Of a stretch of 32,284 nt of DNA, positions 14,972-24,689 are shown piece by piece. Where the stretch lies: NCBI GenBank assembly GCA_903842505.1, contig CAIMMI010000265.1, forward strand, positions 1 through 32,284. Direction: 5' to 3'. The translations under genes and the position numbers were made by a program. The notes under the pieces are model-generated. The model searched no databases, was not told the DNA's origin, and worked only from the letters and a program-made list of their open reading frames with translations. The DNA comes from an uncultured Verrucomicrobiota bacterium (GTDB taxonomy: Bacteria; Verrucomicrobiota; Verrucomicrobiia; Limisphaerales; UBA9464). Each line of letters starts with the position of its first letter. The stretch's first letter is position 1.

Positions 14972-17900
14972 TCAAGGCGCCGGGGTGCCGGCCGGGCGGG
15001 GGCTGGATCCGAAGCGAAGGTAGAGCGCGGGCAGCAGGAAAAGGTTGAGGAGTGTGGAGGTGGCCAGTCCGCCGAGGATGACGACGGCCATGGGATACTC
15101 GATCTCGTGGCCCGGAATGTCGCCGCGCCAGACCAGGGGAACGAGTGCGAGGCCGGCGGTTGCGGCGGTCATGAGGATCGGGGTGAGCCGCTCCTCGGCA
15201 CCCCTTTGGACCAAACCGGGTCCGAAGGGAACGGACTCGTTCGCTTCGAGGTGGCGGAAGTGGCTGACGAGCATGATGCCGTTTCGGGCCGCGATGCCGA
15301 TGACCGCGACGAATCCGACGAGGGATCCGAGGGAGAGGACTCCACCCTGGATCCAGGCGGCAAGGACGCCTCCGATCAGGGCGAACGGCAGGGTTCCGCC
15401 TACGAGGAGGGCCAACCGGAGCCGTTGGAAGTCGGCCAGGAGGAGAACAAAGATTCCAAGGACGGCGAGGGCTGACATCCAGGCGAGGCGTTGGCTGGAT
15501 TGCTGGCGTTCCCGGTACTCGCCGAGGATCTCGGGGTGATGGCCGGCGGGGAATCGGATCTGGGCGAGTCGTTGCTCCAGTTCCCGGGCGACCGCGCCCA
15601 GGTCCCGTCCCGACACATTGCAGGTCACGTCGAGCCGGCGGGAGCCACCCTCGCGCTTGATCTCGTTTGGGGTTGGGACGATGGCCAGATCGGCGACGTC
15701 GCCGAGCCGGACTGCTGCGACGGCGCCGACGGCTCCCGGGAGGACGGAATCGATCAGGAGTCGGCGGAGGGCTTCGACATCGGTACGGGCCGAAGGTTTG
15801 CTCCAGACGGCGACGTTGTGGATCTTCTGATCCTCGAAGACTTCTCCCACGCGGCGGCCGCGCACGAGGGTGGAGACGGCGCGGAGGATCTGGGCTTCGG
15901 TGATGCCCCGGATGGCTGCCTGTTCGCGCAGCGGGGTGATCACGATCTGGGGCACGAGGGCCTGTTGCTCGACCTTGAGTGCGGAGATGCCGGGTACCGA
16001 CTTGAACGATTCGGCCACCTCGGCGCCCTTGGCCCGCAATGTGGCCAGGTCCGGGCCGAAGATCCGCACGACGATGCTGGCGCCCTGTCCGGTCAGCACT
16101 TCCTTGATGCGCTCGCGGAGGTAGGTCAGCAGGTCGCGCTGGAGTCCGGGGTATCCATCCACGACGGACTGGACCTTCTTCACGGTGGAGGTGTAGTCGA
16201 CGGAGGGGTCGATGGAGATCCAGAGCTCGGTGAAGTTGGGGCCCACGACCTCGTCGGCGACCTCGGCCCGTCCGATGTGTGCGCCGAGGTTTCGGACTCC
16301 GGGGATGGAGCGCAATTCCTTGCTGGCGGCGATGCTGATGCGGGTCATGGCCTCGAGGGAGGTGGCGGGTTTCTCGACCCAGTGCATGAGGAAATCGCGT
16401 TCCTTGAAGTTGGGGAGCAATTCCTCACCCATCCGGCGGGAGAGCCCCCAGGTGCCGGCCAGGGCGAGTGCCAGCGCGGTCAGCGCGGCGATCGGGTGGC
16501 CGAGCGGGAAGGGCAGGATCCTCCGGTAAGCCGACTTCAGGAGGCGGGCGACGGGCGGGTCGGTGTGGTGCCGGGTGGAATGGCCCGGGAGCATCAGGAG
16601 GGAGAGGGCGGGTGTGAGCGTCAGCGCGACGGCGAGAGACGCCAGGATGCAGAGGATGTAGCTGAAGGCGAGCGGCCTGAAGAAGGTGCCCATCAGGCCG
16701 TCGAGGAAGAACACCGGCAGGAAGACCATCACGACGATGGCGCTCGCGAAGACCACGGAACTCCGGACTTCGAGGGAGGCCTTGAGCACGACCTTGAACG
16801 CGGGGATCGGCTTGGGCAGCGACTGGTTGAGGCGCAGTCGGCGGAGGATGTTTTCGACGTCGATGATGGCGTCGTCGACGACTTCACCGAGGGCGATGAC
16901 GAGTCCGGCGAGGACCATGGTGTTGAGGCTCTCGCCTCGGGCCCGGAGCACGAGGATGGCCGCGACGAGGGAGACGGGAATGGCCGTGATGCTGATGAAC
17001 GCGGTTCGCCAGTCGTGGAGGAAGACTGCCAGGACCAGGATGACCAGGATGCATCCGAGCCAGAGGGCTTCGCCGAGGTTGTGGAGGCTGAGTTCGATGA
17101 ACGTGGCAGGGCGGAAGATGGTGGAGTCGAGTTCGACGTCCGGCAGGGCGGGACGGAGTTCGGTGAGGATCCGTTCGACGCCGCGAGTGACGTCCAGGGT
17201 GTTGCCCCAGGGCTGCTTTTCCACGATGAGGAGCAGGCCGGGGCCGTCATTGATGACGCCATTGCCGATCGGTGCGGGGTTGCCGATGACGACGTCGGCG
17301 ACGTCGCCAAGGCGGAGGGGAACACCGTTGCGGAACTCGAGGACACTCCGGGCCAGGTCGTCGGCTCCGGTAATGGTCCCGGCCTGACGGACGCCGAGGC
17401 GTTGGTTGGGCGTATCGACGAAGCCGCCGGCGCCGACGACGGTGGCTTCCCCAGCGGCGCGCACGACGGCGTCGAGGGAGACGTTGGCTGCGAGGAGTCG
17501 TTCCGGGTCGACGAGCACCTGGTACTCCCGGTCCCGCTGTCCCCAGATGGCGACGTTGGCGACGCCGGGAACCGACATGAGGCGCGGACGGATCGTCCAC
17601 ACGGCGAGTTCGCTCAGCTCGGTTTGCGACAGGACCTTCGAAGTGGCTCCGATCTTGAGAGCGCGGCTGAGCGACGAATAGGGCGACATCAGCACGGGGG
17701 TTCGTGCGACGAGCGGGAGCCGGGTCTGGGCGAGGCTCAGGCGTTCCTGAACGAGTTGGCGGGCCCGGAGCAGATCCGAGCCCTCCTGGAAGATCATGAC
17801 CACGGAAGAGAGTCCCAGGACGGACTTCGACCGGATCGTCTTGAGCCAGGGGAGGCCGTTGAGGGCGTTTTCCAGAGGGACGGTCACCAGGGCGTCCACC

Positions 17901-18079
17901 TGTTCGGTCGAGAGCCCCGGAGCTTCGGTCTGGATTTCGGCCATGGGCGGCGCGAACTCGGGAAAGACGTCGAGGGGCGCCTTCCGGATGGCGGCGATGC
18001 CGGCCAGGACCAGGACGGTTGCGAGGGCGAGAACGAGAACGCGCATCTCGAGGGCCCAGGTGACGATCGATTTCAGCAT
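14972..18079 (-). CDS. Heavy-metal-type RND efflux permease (CusA/CzcA-like)
   Basis: A 1035-residue inner-membrane proton-driven pump of the HME-RND class, exporting through a tripartite complex. The N-terminus [20 protein letters not shown] gives helix 1, then [20 protein letters not shown] and two porter regions with the internal RND duplication. Helix 4 reads [13 protein letters not shown] (about 398-410). The Asp and Glu that match CzcA D408 and E415 are kept, while the site matching CzcA D402 is Ala as in CusA, and an extra Asp pair is present. I could not align the CusA methionine triad, so copper/silver specificity is not supported. ATG 18079 is used because family homology starts there; it is two bases beyond the adaptor stop. 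Confidence 0.85.
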   Translation of the reverse strand: MLKSIVTWALEMRVLVLALATVLVLAGIAAIRKAPLDVFPEFAPPMAEIQTEAPGLSTEQVDALVTVPLENALNGLPWLKTIRSKSVLGLSSVVMIFQEGSDLLRARQLVQERLSLAQTRLPLVARTPVLMSPYSSLSRALKIGATSKVLSQTELSELAVWTIRPRLMSVPGVANVAIWGQRDREYQVLVDPERLLAANVSLDAVVRAAGEATVVGAGGFVDTPNQRLGVRQAGTITGADDLARSVLEFRNGVPLRLGDVADVVIGNPAPIGNGVINDGPGLLLIVEKQPWGNTLDVTRGVERILTELRPALPDVELDSTIFRPATFIELSLHNLGEALWLGCILVILVLAVFLHDWRTAFISITAIPVSLVAAILVLRARGESLNTMVLAGLVIALGEVVDDAIIDVENILRRLRLNQSLPKPIPAFKVVLKASLEVRSSVVFASAIVVMVFLPVFFLDGLMGTFFRPLAFSYILCILASLAVALTLTPALSLLMLPGHSTRHHTDPPVARLLKSAYRRILPFPLGHPIAALTALALALAGTWGLSRRMGEELLPNFKERDFLMHWVEKPATSLEAMTRISIAASKELRSIPGVRNLGAHIGRAEVADEVVGPNFTELWISIDPSVDYTSTVKKVQSVVDGYPGLQRDLLTYLRERIKEVLTGQGASIVVRIFGPDLATLRAKGAEVAESFKSVPGISALKVEQQALVPQIVITPLREQAAIRGITEAQILRAVSTLVRGRRVGEVFEDQKIHNVAVWSKPSARTDVEALRRLLIDSVLPGAVGAVAAVRLGDVADLAIVPTPNEIKREGGSRRLDVTCNVSGRDLGAVARELEQRLAQIRFPAGHHPEILGEYRERQQSSQRLAWMSALAVLGIFVLLLADFQRLRLALLVGGTLPFALIGGVLAAWIQGGVLSLGSLVGFVAVIGIAARNGIMLVSHFRHLEANESVPFGPGLVQRGAEERLTPILMTAATAGLALVPLVWRGDIPGHEIEYPMAVVILGGLATSTLLNLFLLPALYLRFGSSPRPAGTPAP

Positions 18080-18081
18080 GG

Positions 18082-19095
18082 CTACTTCCCGGGACCGAAT
18101 TCGACTCCGAAGAGCTCTGCGGCGCCGTCCGTCACCACCCGGCTTCCGACCGGTGGGCCCGAGTCGAGTACGGCATTGGACCCGGTAACCTGGGCGACGC
18201 GGACCCGCGACCGGGTGAAGGTGTTGCTCCCCTTCATCAGGTAGACCCACTGCCCGCCGTGGAAATCATGCAGGACGGCGGACCACGGGGCGGTGAGGCG
18301 TTCGGTTGTGGAACCGAGTGCGGGGATGCGCACCTCGACCCGTTCGCCGGGTCGGCGGTCGCGCCCGGGATCATCGACGACGTAGTACCAGTCGAGAGTC
18401 AACGTGGCGGCGTTTGCCGTTGGCGGGGCATTGGTGACCCGATGGACCGGAATGCGGCGCTGGTTGCCGAGGATGGTCACCGTTGCCGCGGACACGGGAT
18501 CGAGGCCCGGGACGTCGGAGGCGAGGACCGGGACGCGGATCCACCAGCGGCTTCCGGCTGCGCTGGCATCGAGGGCGGGACCGAGGAGGGCGCGGCGCGA
18601 TGCGGATTGGTCGCGAGCTGCTCTGGCGATGCGGTGGGCGGCCTGGGCTTCCTCGACGGCGCGATCGCTTCCGGTCCGGGCGGCGAGCAAGCGCTCCGCG
18701 CGTTTGAGGGCAAGTTCAGCGGCGTCGAGTCGGGCCTGGGCCTGGGCGACGTCGCCTTCCGCGGTTGCCTGGAGGTCGGCGATCCGGATGAGTTCGGCCA
18801 GCGTCTGCGGTGGCGCGAGCAGTTGGAGTCCGCCGGACGGGGAACTGGCGGCCAACGGCGGGGTGATCTCGCCTCCGTAGAGGCGTTCTTCGGCGATGAC
18901 CTGCCGACGGACTTCAGCCGTGGCGATGCCGAGCCGCCGGACGGCATCGGGCGTGAGCGACACGGTGGTCAGGTCGGCCTCACGGCGGGGATTGGTGACG
19001 GAGGCCTGGGGAGTACCGGTTGTCGGGGTGCCGCCCCCGTCGGCGGCCCAGGCAGCGAGGGAGGACAGGCAGAGGAGCCATCGGGCTTTGTTCAT
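18082..19095 (-). CDS. RND efflux periplasmic adaptor (membrane fusion protein)
   Basis: A 337-residue exported protein that would bridge the RND permease and the outer-membrane factor. The N-terminus [17 protein letters not shown] is a signal peptide with likely cleavage after Ala-Trp-Ala. A charged alpha-hairpin (about residues 95-170: [20 protein letters not shown] and following) is typical of adaptors. The C-terminal part holds beta-barrel-like segments such as [13 protein letters not shown] and a membrane-proximal segment with [15 protein letters not shown]. It is shorter and less conserved than CusB. Its ATG overlaps the stop of the upstream outer-membrane gene (ATGA), and its stop lies two bases before the permease. 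Confidence 0.8.
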   Translation of the reverse strand: MNKARWLLCLSSLAAWAADGGGTPTTGTPQASVTNPRREADLTTVSLTPDAVRRLGIATAEVRRQVIAEERLYGGEITPPLAASSPSGGLQLLAPPQTLAELIRIADLQATAEGDVAQAQARLDAAELALKRAERLLAARTGSDRAVEEAQAAHRIARAARDQSASRRALLGPALDASAAGSRWWIRVPVLASDVPGLDPVSAATVTILGNQRRIPVHRVTNAPPTANAATLTLDWYYVVDDPGRDRRPGERVEVRIPALGSTTERLTAPWSAVLHDFHGGQWVYLMKGSNTFTRSRVRVAQVTGSNAVLDSGPPVGSRVVTDGAAELFGVEFGPGK

Positions 19096-20495
19096 TTCCA
19101 GAGGGGCATTGGGGTTTGCAGGGCATCTTCGAGGGTGCTGGCGGCTGCGGCCGCCTGGAGCAGCGCCTGCTGGGCCGAGAGTTCGGCGACGAATTGCTCG
19201 GCGCGGCGTTGCAGGACTTCGAGTTCCGAGACTTCACCTGCGGCGAGCATGGACTCGGTCGCGGATGCCAAGGTCCGAAGTTCGTCCCGGATCCGCCCAG
19301 CGGAGTCCGCGCGCGACCGGGCGGCCCGGAACGATTCGTGCGCGAGGTCGATTTCGGCGATGGCCCGCGCCTGGACGGAATGGAATCGGGCGGATGCCTC
19401 AGCGCGGCGTCCCTCGGCTTCGGCGATGGGGCCGCGGCGTTGGTTGAGGATCGGCAGTTCAAACCCGATTCCCAGCATCCAGCGCTGGATGCTCTGGTCG
19501 AGCTTGTATCCCGGCCCGAGCCGGAGGTCGGGGTACTGGCGGGTGACTTCGAGTCGGAGTCGCTCCTCGTTGGCGGCGTAGTCTGCCAATGCAGCGAGGA
19601 TGTCGACGCGGCGGGAGAGAGCCTTGCGACGAAGCTCCGCTGGCGGAGGAGCCTCCGGCATCCGGAGTGCATCCGAGAGGTTCAGGGGCACGCCCTCCAG
19701 AGCGGCGACAGGGATGCCAATGGCGGCCGCCAGGAGCGCCCGGGCGCGGACGGCCTGAAGATCCGCATCCAGGACGGCCAGTCGGGCCTGTTCGACACCG
19801 ATCCGGGCCGTGGAAGCGTCCTGATCCGGAATGGCGCCGACCGCGACGCGGTCCTGCACGCGCTGCTGGATGACGGTGAGGTTGCTTGCCTGGGCGGTGG
19901 CAACCGACGTGATGGCAGTGGTGCTGGCGATGGCAATCAGGGCCCGGCGGATCTCGCCGCGGATCCGCCAAACCGCGGCCTCTCGTTCCAGTACGACCGT
20001 CCGAAGCCGTGCCGTGGCCTCGGCGATCCGGACGTCGCGCTTGCCTCCGGTCTCGATGGTTATGTCGACCCATGGCTCTATGATCCAGGGCGAGGCGCCC
20101 CGGAGGGAGCTGTTGTAGGCAGGCCGCAGCCACAGGACCGGGTTGGGGCGTTCGCCGGCAGTGACCATGCCAGAAGCGACGGTCTCGACGCGGGCGCGCA
20201 GCAGGGTGAGTTCAGGATTCAGCCAGCAAGCAGCTTCAGTGAGCTGCGCCAGATTCCAGGCGCCCTCCAGAGGGATGCCAGCCGCGTCCAGCCGAGCCAG
20301 CATCTCGGGGTCGTCGAGACGTCGCGCATCGAATGATTCGGCTGAAGTCGTTGCCGACAACGGGCGCGGTGAGTAGCGAGCGCAGGCGGTGAATCCGGCG
20401 AGTGCAAGGAGCGCCAGAAGGGACCGCCCAGACCGGTGTCGCGAGTCGTATCGGCGTGGAGCGGGCGGCGTCATCAATGGTACGGGAGCGATCAT
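19092..20495 (-). CDS. TolC-like outer-membrane efflux lipoprotein
   Basis: A 467-residue outer-membrane factor of the OEP family, giving the pump its exit duct. A signal sequence (about 22-38) ends in GFTAC with Cys38, a probable lipoprotein cleavage site, although Phe at the -3 position is unusual. Two long alpha-helical repeats follow, with Ala-rich coiled stretches (for example RARVETVASGMV, ILAALADYAANEERLRLEV, and the closing LEVLQRRAEQFVAELSAQQA). ATG 20495 is used; ATG 20474 (MTPPAPRRYD) gives a shorter signal region and is equally plausible. First gene of the three-gene efflux operon. No ribosome-binding site is clear. The 136 bases upstream show nothing else I can name. Confidence 0.82.
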   Translation of the reverse strand: MIAPVPLMTPPAPRRYDSRHRSGRSLLALLALAGFTACARYSPRPLSATTSAESFDARRLDDPEMLARLDAAGIPLEGAWNLAQLTEAACWLNPELTLLRARVETVASGMVTAGERPNPVLWLRPAYNSSLRGASPWIIEPWVDITIETGGKRDVRIAEATARLRTVVLEREAAVWRIRGEIRRALIAIASTTAITSVATAQASNLTVIQQRVQDRVAVGAIPDQDASTARIGVEQARLAVLDADLQAVRARALLAAAIGIPVAALEGVPLNLSDALRMPEAPPPAELRRKALSRRVDILAALADYAANEERLRLEVTRQYPDLRLGPGYKLDQSIQRWMLGIGFELPILNQRRGPIAEAEGRRAEASARFHSVQARAIAEIDLAHESFRAARSRADSAGRIRDELRTLASATESMLAAGEVSELEVLQRRAEQFVAELSAQQALLQAAAAASTLEDALQTPMPLWK

Positions 20496-20631
20496 GGAGC
20501 AACGAATCAGCTGACCGTGCTACCTCTCAGGCTGAGCAGAGCCTATCGGCGGTTGATGAGCGTCCAAGCAGCATTTCGGGGAATGTCCGTTGAGCGCGAC
20601 CGCGGGGCTGCAGGGCCGAAATTGGCCGGCG

Positions 20632-21477
20632 TCATTCCGGCACGGACGCGTGGACCGCGACGAAGTGACCGGTGCTGGAGGCGGTGGGCCAGTCTTGCAT
20701 CCGTTCTGCGGCGAGCATCCAGCGGAGAAGGCGCTGGGCGGCGCCTTCGCGGAGGCGGAGGCATCGGCAGAGATGGAGCGTGAGGATTCGGGGCAGGTGC
20801 ATGAGGTGGGCCATGTTGTGAACCTTCAGACCGAGCGCTTCGAGGGCCTGTCGAAGTTCGCGGGCGTTCATCGAGGGACCCACGCGGTACGGGAGCACCT
20901 GGGAATGTCCGAATGCTCCCGGTGGGAGGAGTCCACGAACGGCGATCAGTGGATTCGCTGGATTGTCGAGGGTGAGGAAGAGGTGCCCGCCCGGGGCGAG
21001 GACCCGCACGAGTTCGCGAAGCCCGAGCTAGAGTTCAGCCCGGGATTCGAAGTGGTCGAGCGTCGAGATGGAGACGATCCGATCGAAGGATTGATCCGGA
21101 AACGGGAGCGCGCGGGTATCGGCGATGCGCGCCTGCAGGGCGGGATGCCGGAGTGACGCGCGGGAAACGATGGAAGGCGAGACATCGATGCCGACGACGT
21201 GCTCCGAGGACCGGAGCAGATCGTCGGCGAGTCCATTGCCGAGCGCTTCCTCGAAGAGATCGGTCTTCAAGGTGCGCGCGAACCGGATCGGGCCGGTGCG
21301 GCGCAGGATCCAGGCTTGGTGGATGCGATCGCAGTAAGTCCGCCACAGCGGGATCTCGAAGGATGGGAGCCGTGCCTCGGCGAGGCTTTCCCAGTAAGTG
21401 GCTCCGGAAGCCTCCCGCATTCCGGCATCCGCCGCGCCGAGGGCGGGCTTGTCCGGGATGCGGGCGGGGTGGATCAT
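20632..21477 (-). pseudogene. Methyltransferase gene broken by an in-frame TAG
   Basis: A class I SAM-dependent methyltransferase reading frame of 281 codons, interrupted by one TAG at 21028-21030 with no frameshift. The upstream part begins MIHPARIPDKPALGAADAGM and includes LKTDLFEEALGNG, HVVGIDVSPS and FDRIVSISTLDHFESRAEL. After the TAG the frame continues LGLRELVRVLAPGGHLFLTL, the usual post-motif segment, so the stop falls in the middle of a conserved helix, where GAG (Glu) would fit. Start 21477 is supported by an AAAGG site about ten bases upstream. TAG ends other genes here (the 5317 glycosyltransferase, the adaptor, the aldehyde-dehydrogenase-like gene), which argues against a reassigned codon. 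A sequencing error is the main alternative. Confidence 0.8.
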
Positions 21478-21533
21478 CGAGGGAGGATCCTTTCGGAAAC
21501 ATGGTTCACGAGCAACCACGCGGGCATGCAGGT

Positions 21534-21565
21534 GTAGGGGCGACGCGAGGCTCGCGTTCGGCGCC
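21534..21565 (+). repeat. Variant REP-like palindrome
   Basis: A GTAGG head is followed by GGCG, then a perfect stem ACGCGAG / CTCGCGT around a single G, then TCGG and CGCC closing on GGCG. This is the same head-plus-hairpin plan as the REP-like units, but with a different stem. It lies just upstream of the acetyltransferase and argues against placing that gene's start at ATG 21501. Confidence 0.5.
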
Positions 21566-21578
21566 GGGGAACTGGGAT

Positions 21579-22238
21579 TTGCGGTGGCTGGCGGTCCGGA
21601 TTTTGGGACGGACGATCCATCGTCGGCTGCTGTTGCTGGAGCGGTCCACGCTGGCTTCGGATGCGGCACCAGTGACGGGAGTGGGCGTGGCTCATGGCCG
21701 GTTGGGCGTGGCTCATGGCCGGTTGGGCGGAACGGAGGTCGATGAGTATGTCGCGATGCGGTTGGAGGAGGGGATGGGTGGTTGGCCCGGCACACAGGGA
21801 TGGAATGGAGAAGGTGGAGAATTGGTGCGGCGACGAATGGCCGAGGGGGCGGAGTGTTTCGTAATCCGGAGCGGCGGGAAGATCGTCGCTTCCTGTTGGG
21901 CGATGCGGGAGGAGGGGAGGCTTGGATACCTCGGTTGCTGGTTGCGGGTGGGATCGAGGGGAGCCTGCCTGATCGACCTTCATACACAGCCCGAGTTCAG
22001 GAACCGGGGACTGGCACGCGGGCTGATTCCGGTGATCGCTTCCCACCTCCGGGGCCGCGGCATGGAGAGGTTTGTCGCGGCGATCCTGCCCGAGAACACC
22101 GCCAGTCTTCGGGCGATGCAGGCCGCCGGGTTCCGGGTGATGGGCCGGGCGGGGTACGTGGGTGTCGGGCGCTGGCGGCGCTATTTCTGTGAAGGGCGTG
22201 ACGTCGGCGTGAGGCGCTTCAAGCGTGAGGAGAAGTGA
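21579..22238 (+). CDS. GNAT-family N-acetyltransferase
   Basis: A protein of about 219 residues with the GNAT acetyl-CoA site: CLIDLHTQPEFRNRGLARGL, in which R-N-R-G-L-A is the pyrophosphate-binding loop, followed by ENTASLRAMQAAGFRVMGRA, the usual helix that packs on the cofactor. The N-terminus RWLAVRILGRTIHRRLLLLE is basic and amphipathic. TTG 21579 is chosen because the preceding sequence is a palindromic repeat and ATG 21501 would leave only 23 bases to the divergent methyltransferase; 21501 remains possible. An in-frame 21-base duplication (VAHGRLG twice) lies at 21682-21723. The 3' end overlaps the convergent ligase gene by 20 bases. The substrate is unknown. Confidence 0.72.
   Translation: MRWLAVRILGRTIHRRLLLLERSTLASDAAPVTGVGVAHGRLGVAHGRLGGTEVDEYVAMRLEEGMGGWPGTQGWNGEGGELVRRRMAEGAECFVIRSGGKIVASCWAMREEGRLGYLGCWLRVGSRGACLIDLHTQPEFRNRGLARGLIPVIASHLRGRGMERFVAAILPENTASLRAMQAAGFRVMGRAGYVGVGRWRRYFCEGRDVGVRRFKREEK
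21682..21730 (+). repeat. 21-base tandem duplication inside the acetyltransferase gene
   Basis: Two exact 21-base copies (21682-21702 and 21703-21723) and seven bases of a third. The unit is a multiple of three, so the frame is kept, and the protein repeats VAHGRLG. Likely a recent slippage product. Confidence 0.85.
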
Positions 22239-23541
22239 GCGGCAGGGCCACGAACGGGATCGGCTTCCCGGAAGGGGATGGTTCGATGTGGTGGGTGAGT
22301 TCGATCGAGATCCGGGCCCGGTTGCCGACGGCCGATGTGGCGGCTGTTTCCAGAAGGTTGAGTTCCTGCCCGGTGGGCGGTTGCAGGGCAACGATGCGAA
22401 GCACCAGGAGTCGTCGGGCGCTCTGCACCAGTTGGACCTGTCGGATCCAGCGGAACTGGGGGCGGATGGCGTTGATGATTTCCCATGGATGAAGCCACGC
22501 GTCGTGACCGAGCGGGAAACGGTCGATCGTGCGTCCCTGCACGGACAGCAGTGTCGAGAACGGCGCGCCGCACGGGCACCGGTCCGGGCCACGGACGGCC
22601 AGGTCCCCAATCCGGTATCGGATGAAGGGCATGGCGTAGGAAAAGAGACTGGTGGCGACGACCTCGCCGGACTCGCCCGGTGCGGCGGGGGTGTTGTCCG
22701 GCCGGAGGACCTCGATCCGATGGGCATCGTCGCAGACGTGGTAGGTGTCGGCTCCGGCGGGGCAGCGCGAGGCGAGGAGGTTCAGTTCGTTGGCTCCGTA
22801 GAGGTCGAGGATCGGGGCGCCGAGGGTGCTGATGCGGGCGCGGAGCGGTTCGGTCAGGAGTTCGCCGCCCGTGGCGACGAAGCGGAGCGGGATGTGGATT
22901 CCCTGCTTCGCCCATTGGTCGGCGAGCAGCGCGATGGCGCTCGACATGCCGGCGATGGCCTGTGGGCGGAAGTCGAGGGTGGCGCGGGCCATGCCGGGAT
23001 CTCCGACGGCATCGAACACCTGCTGCCGGCACAGACCAAGACGTGCGGCGAGGCGCTGGAGGAATTGGTTGTCGCTTGGGTCCTGGGCGCGATGGAAGTA
23101 GAGGATGGCGAGGCGATCTGAGGTGCGGAGTCCGAACTCCCTCCAGGCGCGCCAACGGAAGGCGTTGAGGAGTCGTTCCTCGAACCAGGTCCGCTTGACG
23201 GTCAGGCGCTCGCCGGTCGAGCCGCTGGTCGAGCGGTCGAGCAGCCAGCGTGGGTTGGCGTTCTGGGCGATCCGATCCGTGGCATCCACCTGCTGGCAGT
23301 CGCGGCGACTGAAGATCGGCACGCGTTGGAAGTCCTCGGAGCACTGGATCGAAGCCGGGTCGATGCCGGCGCGGGCAAAGGCATCGCGGAAGAAGGGAAC
23401 CTGGGTCTGGGCGTGATGCAGCAGTCGGGTCAGGTGGGACTGCTGGTGCCGGGCGAGGTTTTCCGGCGTGAACGGTGTCGTGCGGAATCCGGGGTGAGCG
23501 AACATCCGGCCGAGGTCGAAACCGTGCAGGAGGCCGCTCAT
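22219..23541 (-). CDS. PaaK/CapK-like adenylate-forming ligase
   Basis: A 440-residue member of the phenylacetate-CoA ligase/CapK branch of adenylate-forming enzymes, which activate a carboxylate with ATP and pass it to a thiol or other acceptor. The ATP loop is RSTSGSTGERL (about 103-113). The adenine-side motif is DLYGANELNLLA (about 247-257). YRIGDLAV (309-316) is followed by CPCG (322-325) and QGRTIDRF, all in the family order. Its ATG overlaps the bshA stop by four bases (ATGA), so it is the third gene of a bshB1-bshA-ligase operon and must be coupled to BshA output. No substrate can be read. CapK proteins also occur in polysaccharide loci, a plausible alternative role. Confidence 0.85.
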   Translation of the reverse strand: MSGLLHGFDLGRMFAHPGFRTTPFTPENLARHQQSHLTRLLHHAQTQVPFFRDAFARAGIDPASIQCSEDFQRVPIFSRRDCQQVDATDRIAQNANPRWLLDRSTSGSTGERLTVKRTWFEERLLNAFRWRAWREFGLRTSDRLAILYFHRAQDPSDNQFLQRLAARLGLCRQQVFDAVGDPGMARATLDFRPQAIAGMSSAIALLADQWAKQGIHIPLRFVATGGELLTEPLRARISTLGAPILDLYGANELNLLASRCPAGADTYHVCDDAHRIEVLRPDNTPAAPGESGEVVATSLFSYAMPFIRYRIGDLAVRGPDRCPCGAPFSTLLSVQGRTIDRFPLGHDAWLHPWEIINAIRPQFRWIRQVQLVQSARRLLVLRIVALQPPTGQELNLLETAATSAVGNRARISIELTHHIEPSPSGKPIPFVALPLTSPHA

Positions 23542-24689
23542 CGGACAGGAGGCGGGCTTCGGAACCGGGTGAGGGTTTGCTCGTAGAGGTCCAGGTAGCG
23601 GGGCACGACGTGGTCGGGCGAGAACAGATCGCGGGCCCGACGCCGCCCCTTCTCCGCGAGGGCGTCCGCGAGGTCGGGGTTCTTCAGCAGTTCGAGGATT
23701 GCGTCGGTCATGGCGTGAAGATCACCGACGGGGAGGAGTCGTCCGGTGACACCGTCCTCGACGACTTCGGGGAGACCGCCGGCGTGACTGGCGACCACGG
23801 CAAGTCCAGTGGCCATGGCTTCTAGGGCCGCCATTCCGAAGGCCTCCGTCTGGCTCGGAAGCAGCAGGATGTCAGCTGCCGCCAACCAGCCTGCCACGTC
23901 GTGCTGCTCGCCGACGAAGTCGACGCGGGATGCGAGTCCCAGGGATCGGGCGAGTTCCCGTGCGGCGGGTAGGTCCGGGCCTTGACCGACCATGAGGAGT
24001 CGGCAGGGGTGACGGTGACGGACCAGGTCGAGGATGCGGATGCAGTCCGTCGCACGCTTCACGGGGCGGAAGTTCGATACGTGAACCAGCACGGCCTCTT
24101 GGCGGTCGTTGTTGGATCGAGGGCGCCTTTGGGCGGTGTGGGTGGGTGGGAGGAACGTCGGGTCGATGAAGTTGGGGATGACCGGTACCGGAGGGAGACT
24201 GAACAGGGAGGAGGCTTCGTGGGCGAGCGAGTGGGAGACGGCGGTGACGGCGTCGCTGCCAGTGATGGCGAGTCGGGCAATGGCGCTGAATTCGGGATCG
24301 CGGCCGAGCGTGGTGACGTCGGTGCCGTGGAGGGTTGTGATGACTGGAAGTGGTTTTTGGCAGCGGACCATTTCGCGGGCGAGTTGCGCGCTGATGGCGT
24401 GGGGCACCGAGTAGTGGGCGTGGAGGAGGTCGAGGCCTTCCTCCAGGCTGATGCGCGCCACGGCGGCGGCGAATTCGAGGGTCGGGAGCCGTTCGCTGGC
24501 GACGGGCAGGGCCAGCGGAGGGACCGCGTGAAACCGGACGTTGGCGGGAGCAGGGTTGAGTCTCGCTGGCTGGGAGCGGCCGATGACGTGGACGGCATGG
24601 CCCCGGGCTCCGAGTTGGCGCGCCAGTTCGCAGGCGACGGTCGCGCTCCCGCCGATCCCGGTGTGGCAGATGATTCCGATCCGGATCAC
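23538..24689 (-). CDS. bshA: BshA, N-acetyl-alpha-D-glucosaminyl L-malate synthase
   Basis: Makes GlcNAc-malate from UDP-GlcNAc and L-malate, the first step of bacillithiol synthesis. The 383-residue GT4 protein follows B. subtilis BshA closely: MIRIGIICHTGIGGSATVAC at the start, DLLHAHYSVPHAISAQLA (about 87-104), ITTLHGTDVTTLGRDPEF (about 117-134), VPVIPNFID, VHVSNFRPVKRATD, and the E-x7-E donor motif E282 to E290 in TEAFGMAALEAM. The ATG overlaps the bshB1 stop (ATGA) and the stop overlaps the ligase start (ATGA). The HAHY and LHGTDVT segments separate BshA from general family 4 enzymes, so the assignment is firm. Confidence 0.9.
   Translation of the reverse strand: MIRIGIICHTGIGGSATVACELARQLGARGHAVHVIGRSQPARLNPAPANVRFHAVPPLALPVASERLPTLEFAAAVARISLEEGLDLLHAHYSVPHAISAQLAREMVRCQKPLPVITTLHGTDVTTLGRDPEFSAIARLAITGSDAVTAVSHSLAHEASSLFSLPPVPVIPNFIDPTFLPPTHTAQRRPRSNNDRQEAVLVHVSNFRPVKRATDCIRILDLVRHRHPCRLLMVGQGPDLPAARELARSLGLASRVDFVGEQHDVAGWLAAADILLLPSQTEAFGMAALEAMATGLAVVASHAGGLPEVVEDGVTGRLLPVGDLHAMTDAILELLKNPDLADALAEKGRRRARDLFSPDHVVPRYLDLYEQTLTRFRSPPPVR

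Noticed and set aside
15491-18244. A 917-codon plus-strand open frame across the RND permease
   Set aside because: Antisense shadow of a complete RND gene; composition is Asp/Glu/Gly-rich with no domain.
21028-21030. TAG as a reassigned (pyrrolysine or other) codon
   Set aside because: TAG is used as the ordinary final stop of at least three intact genes here, and no supporting genes are visible.
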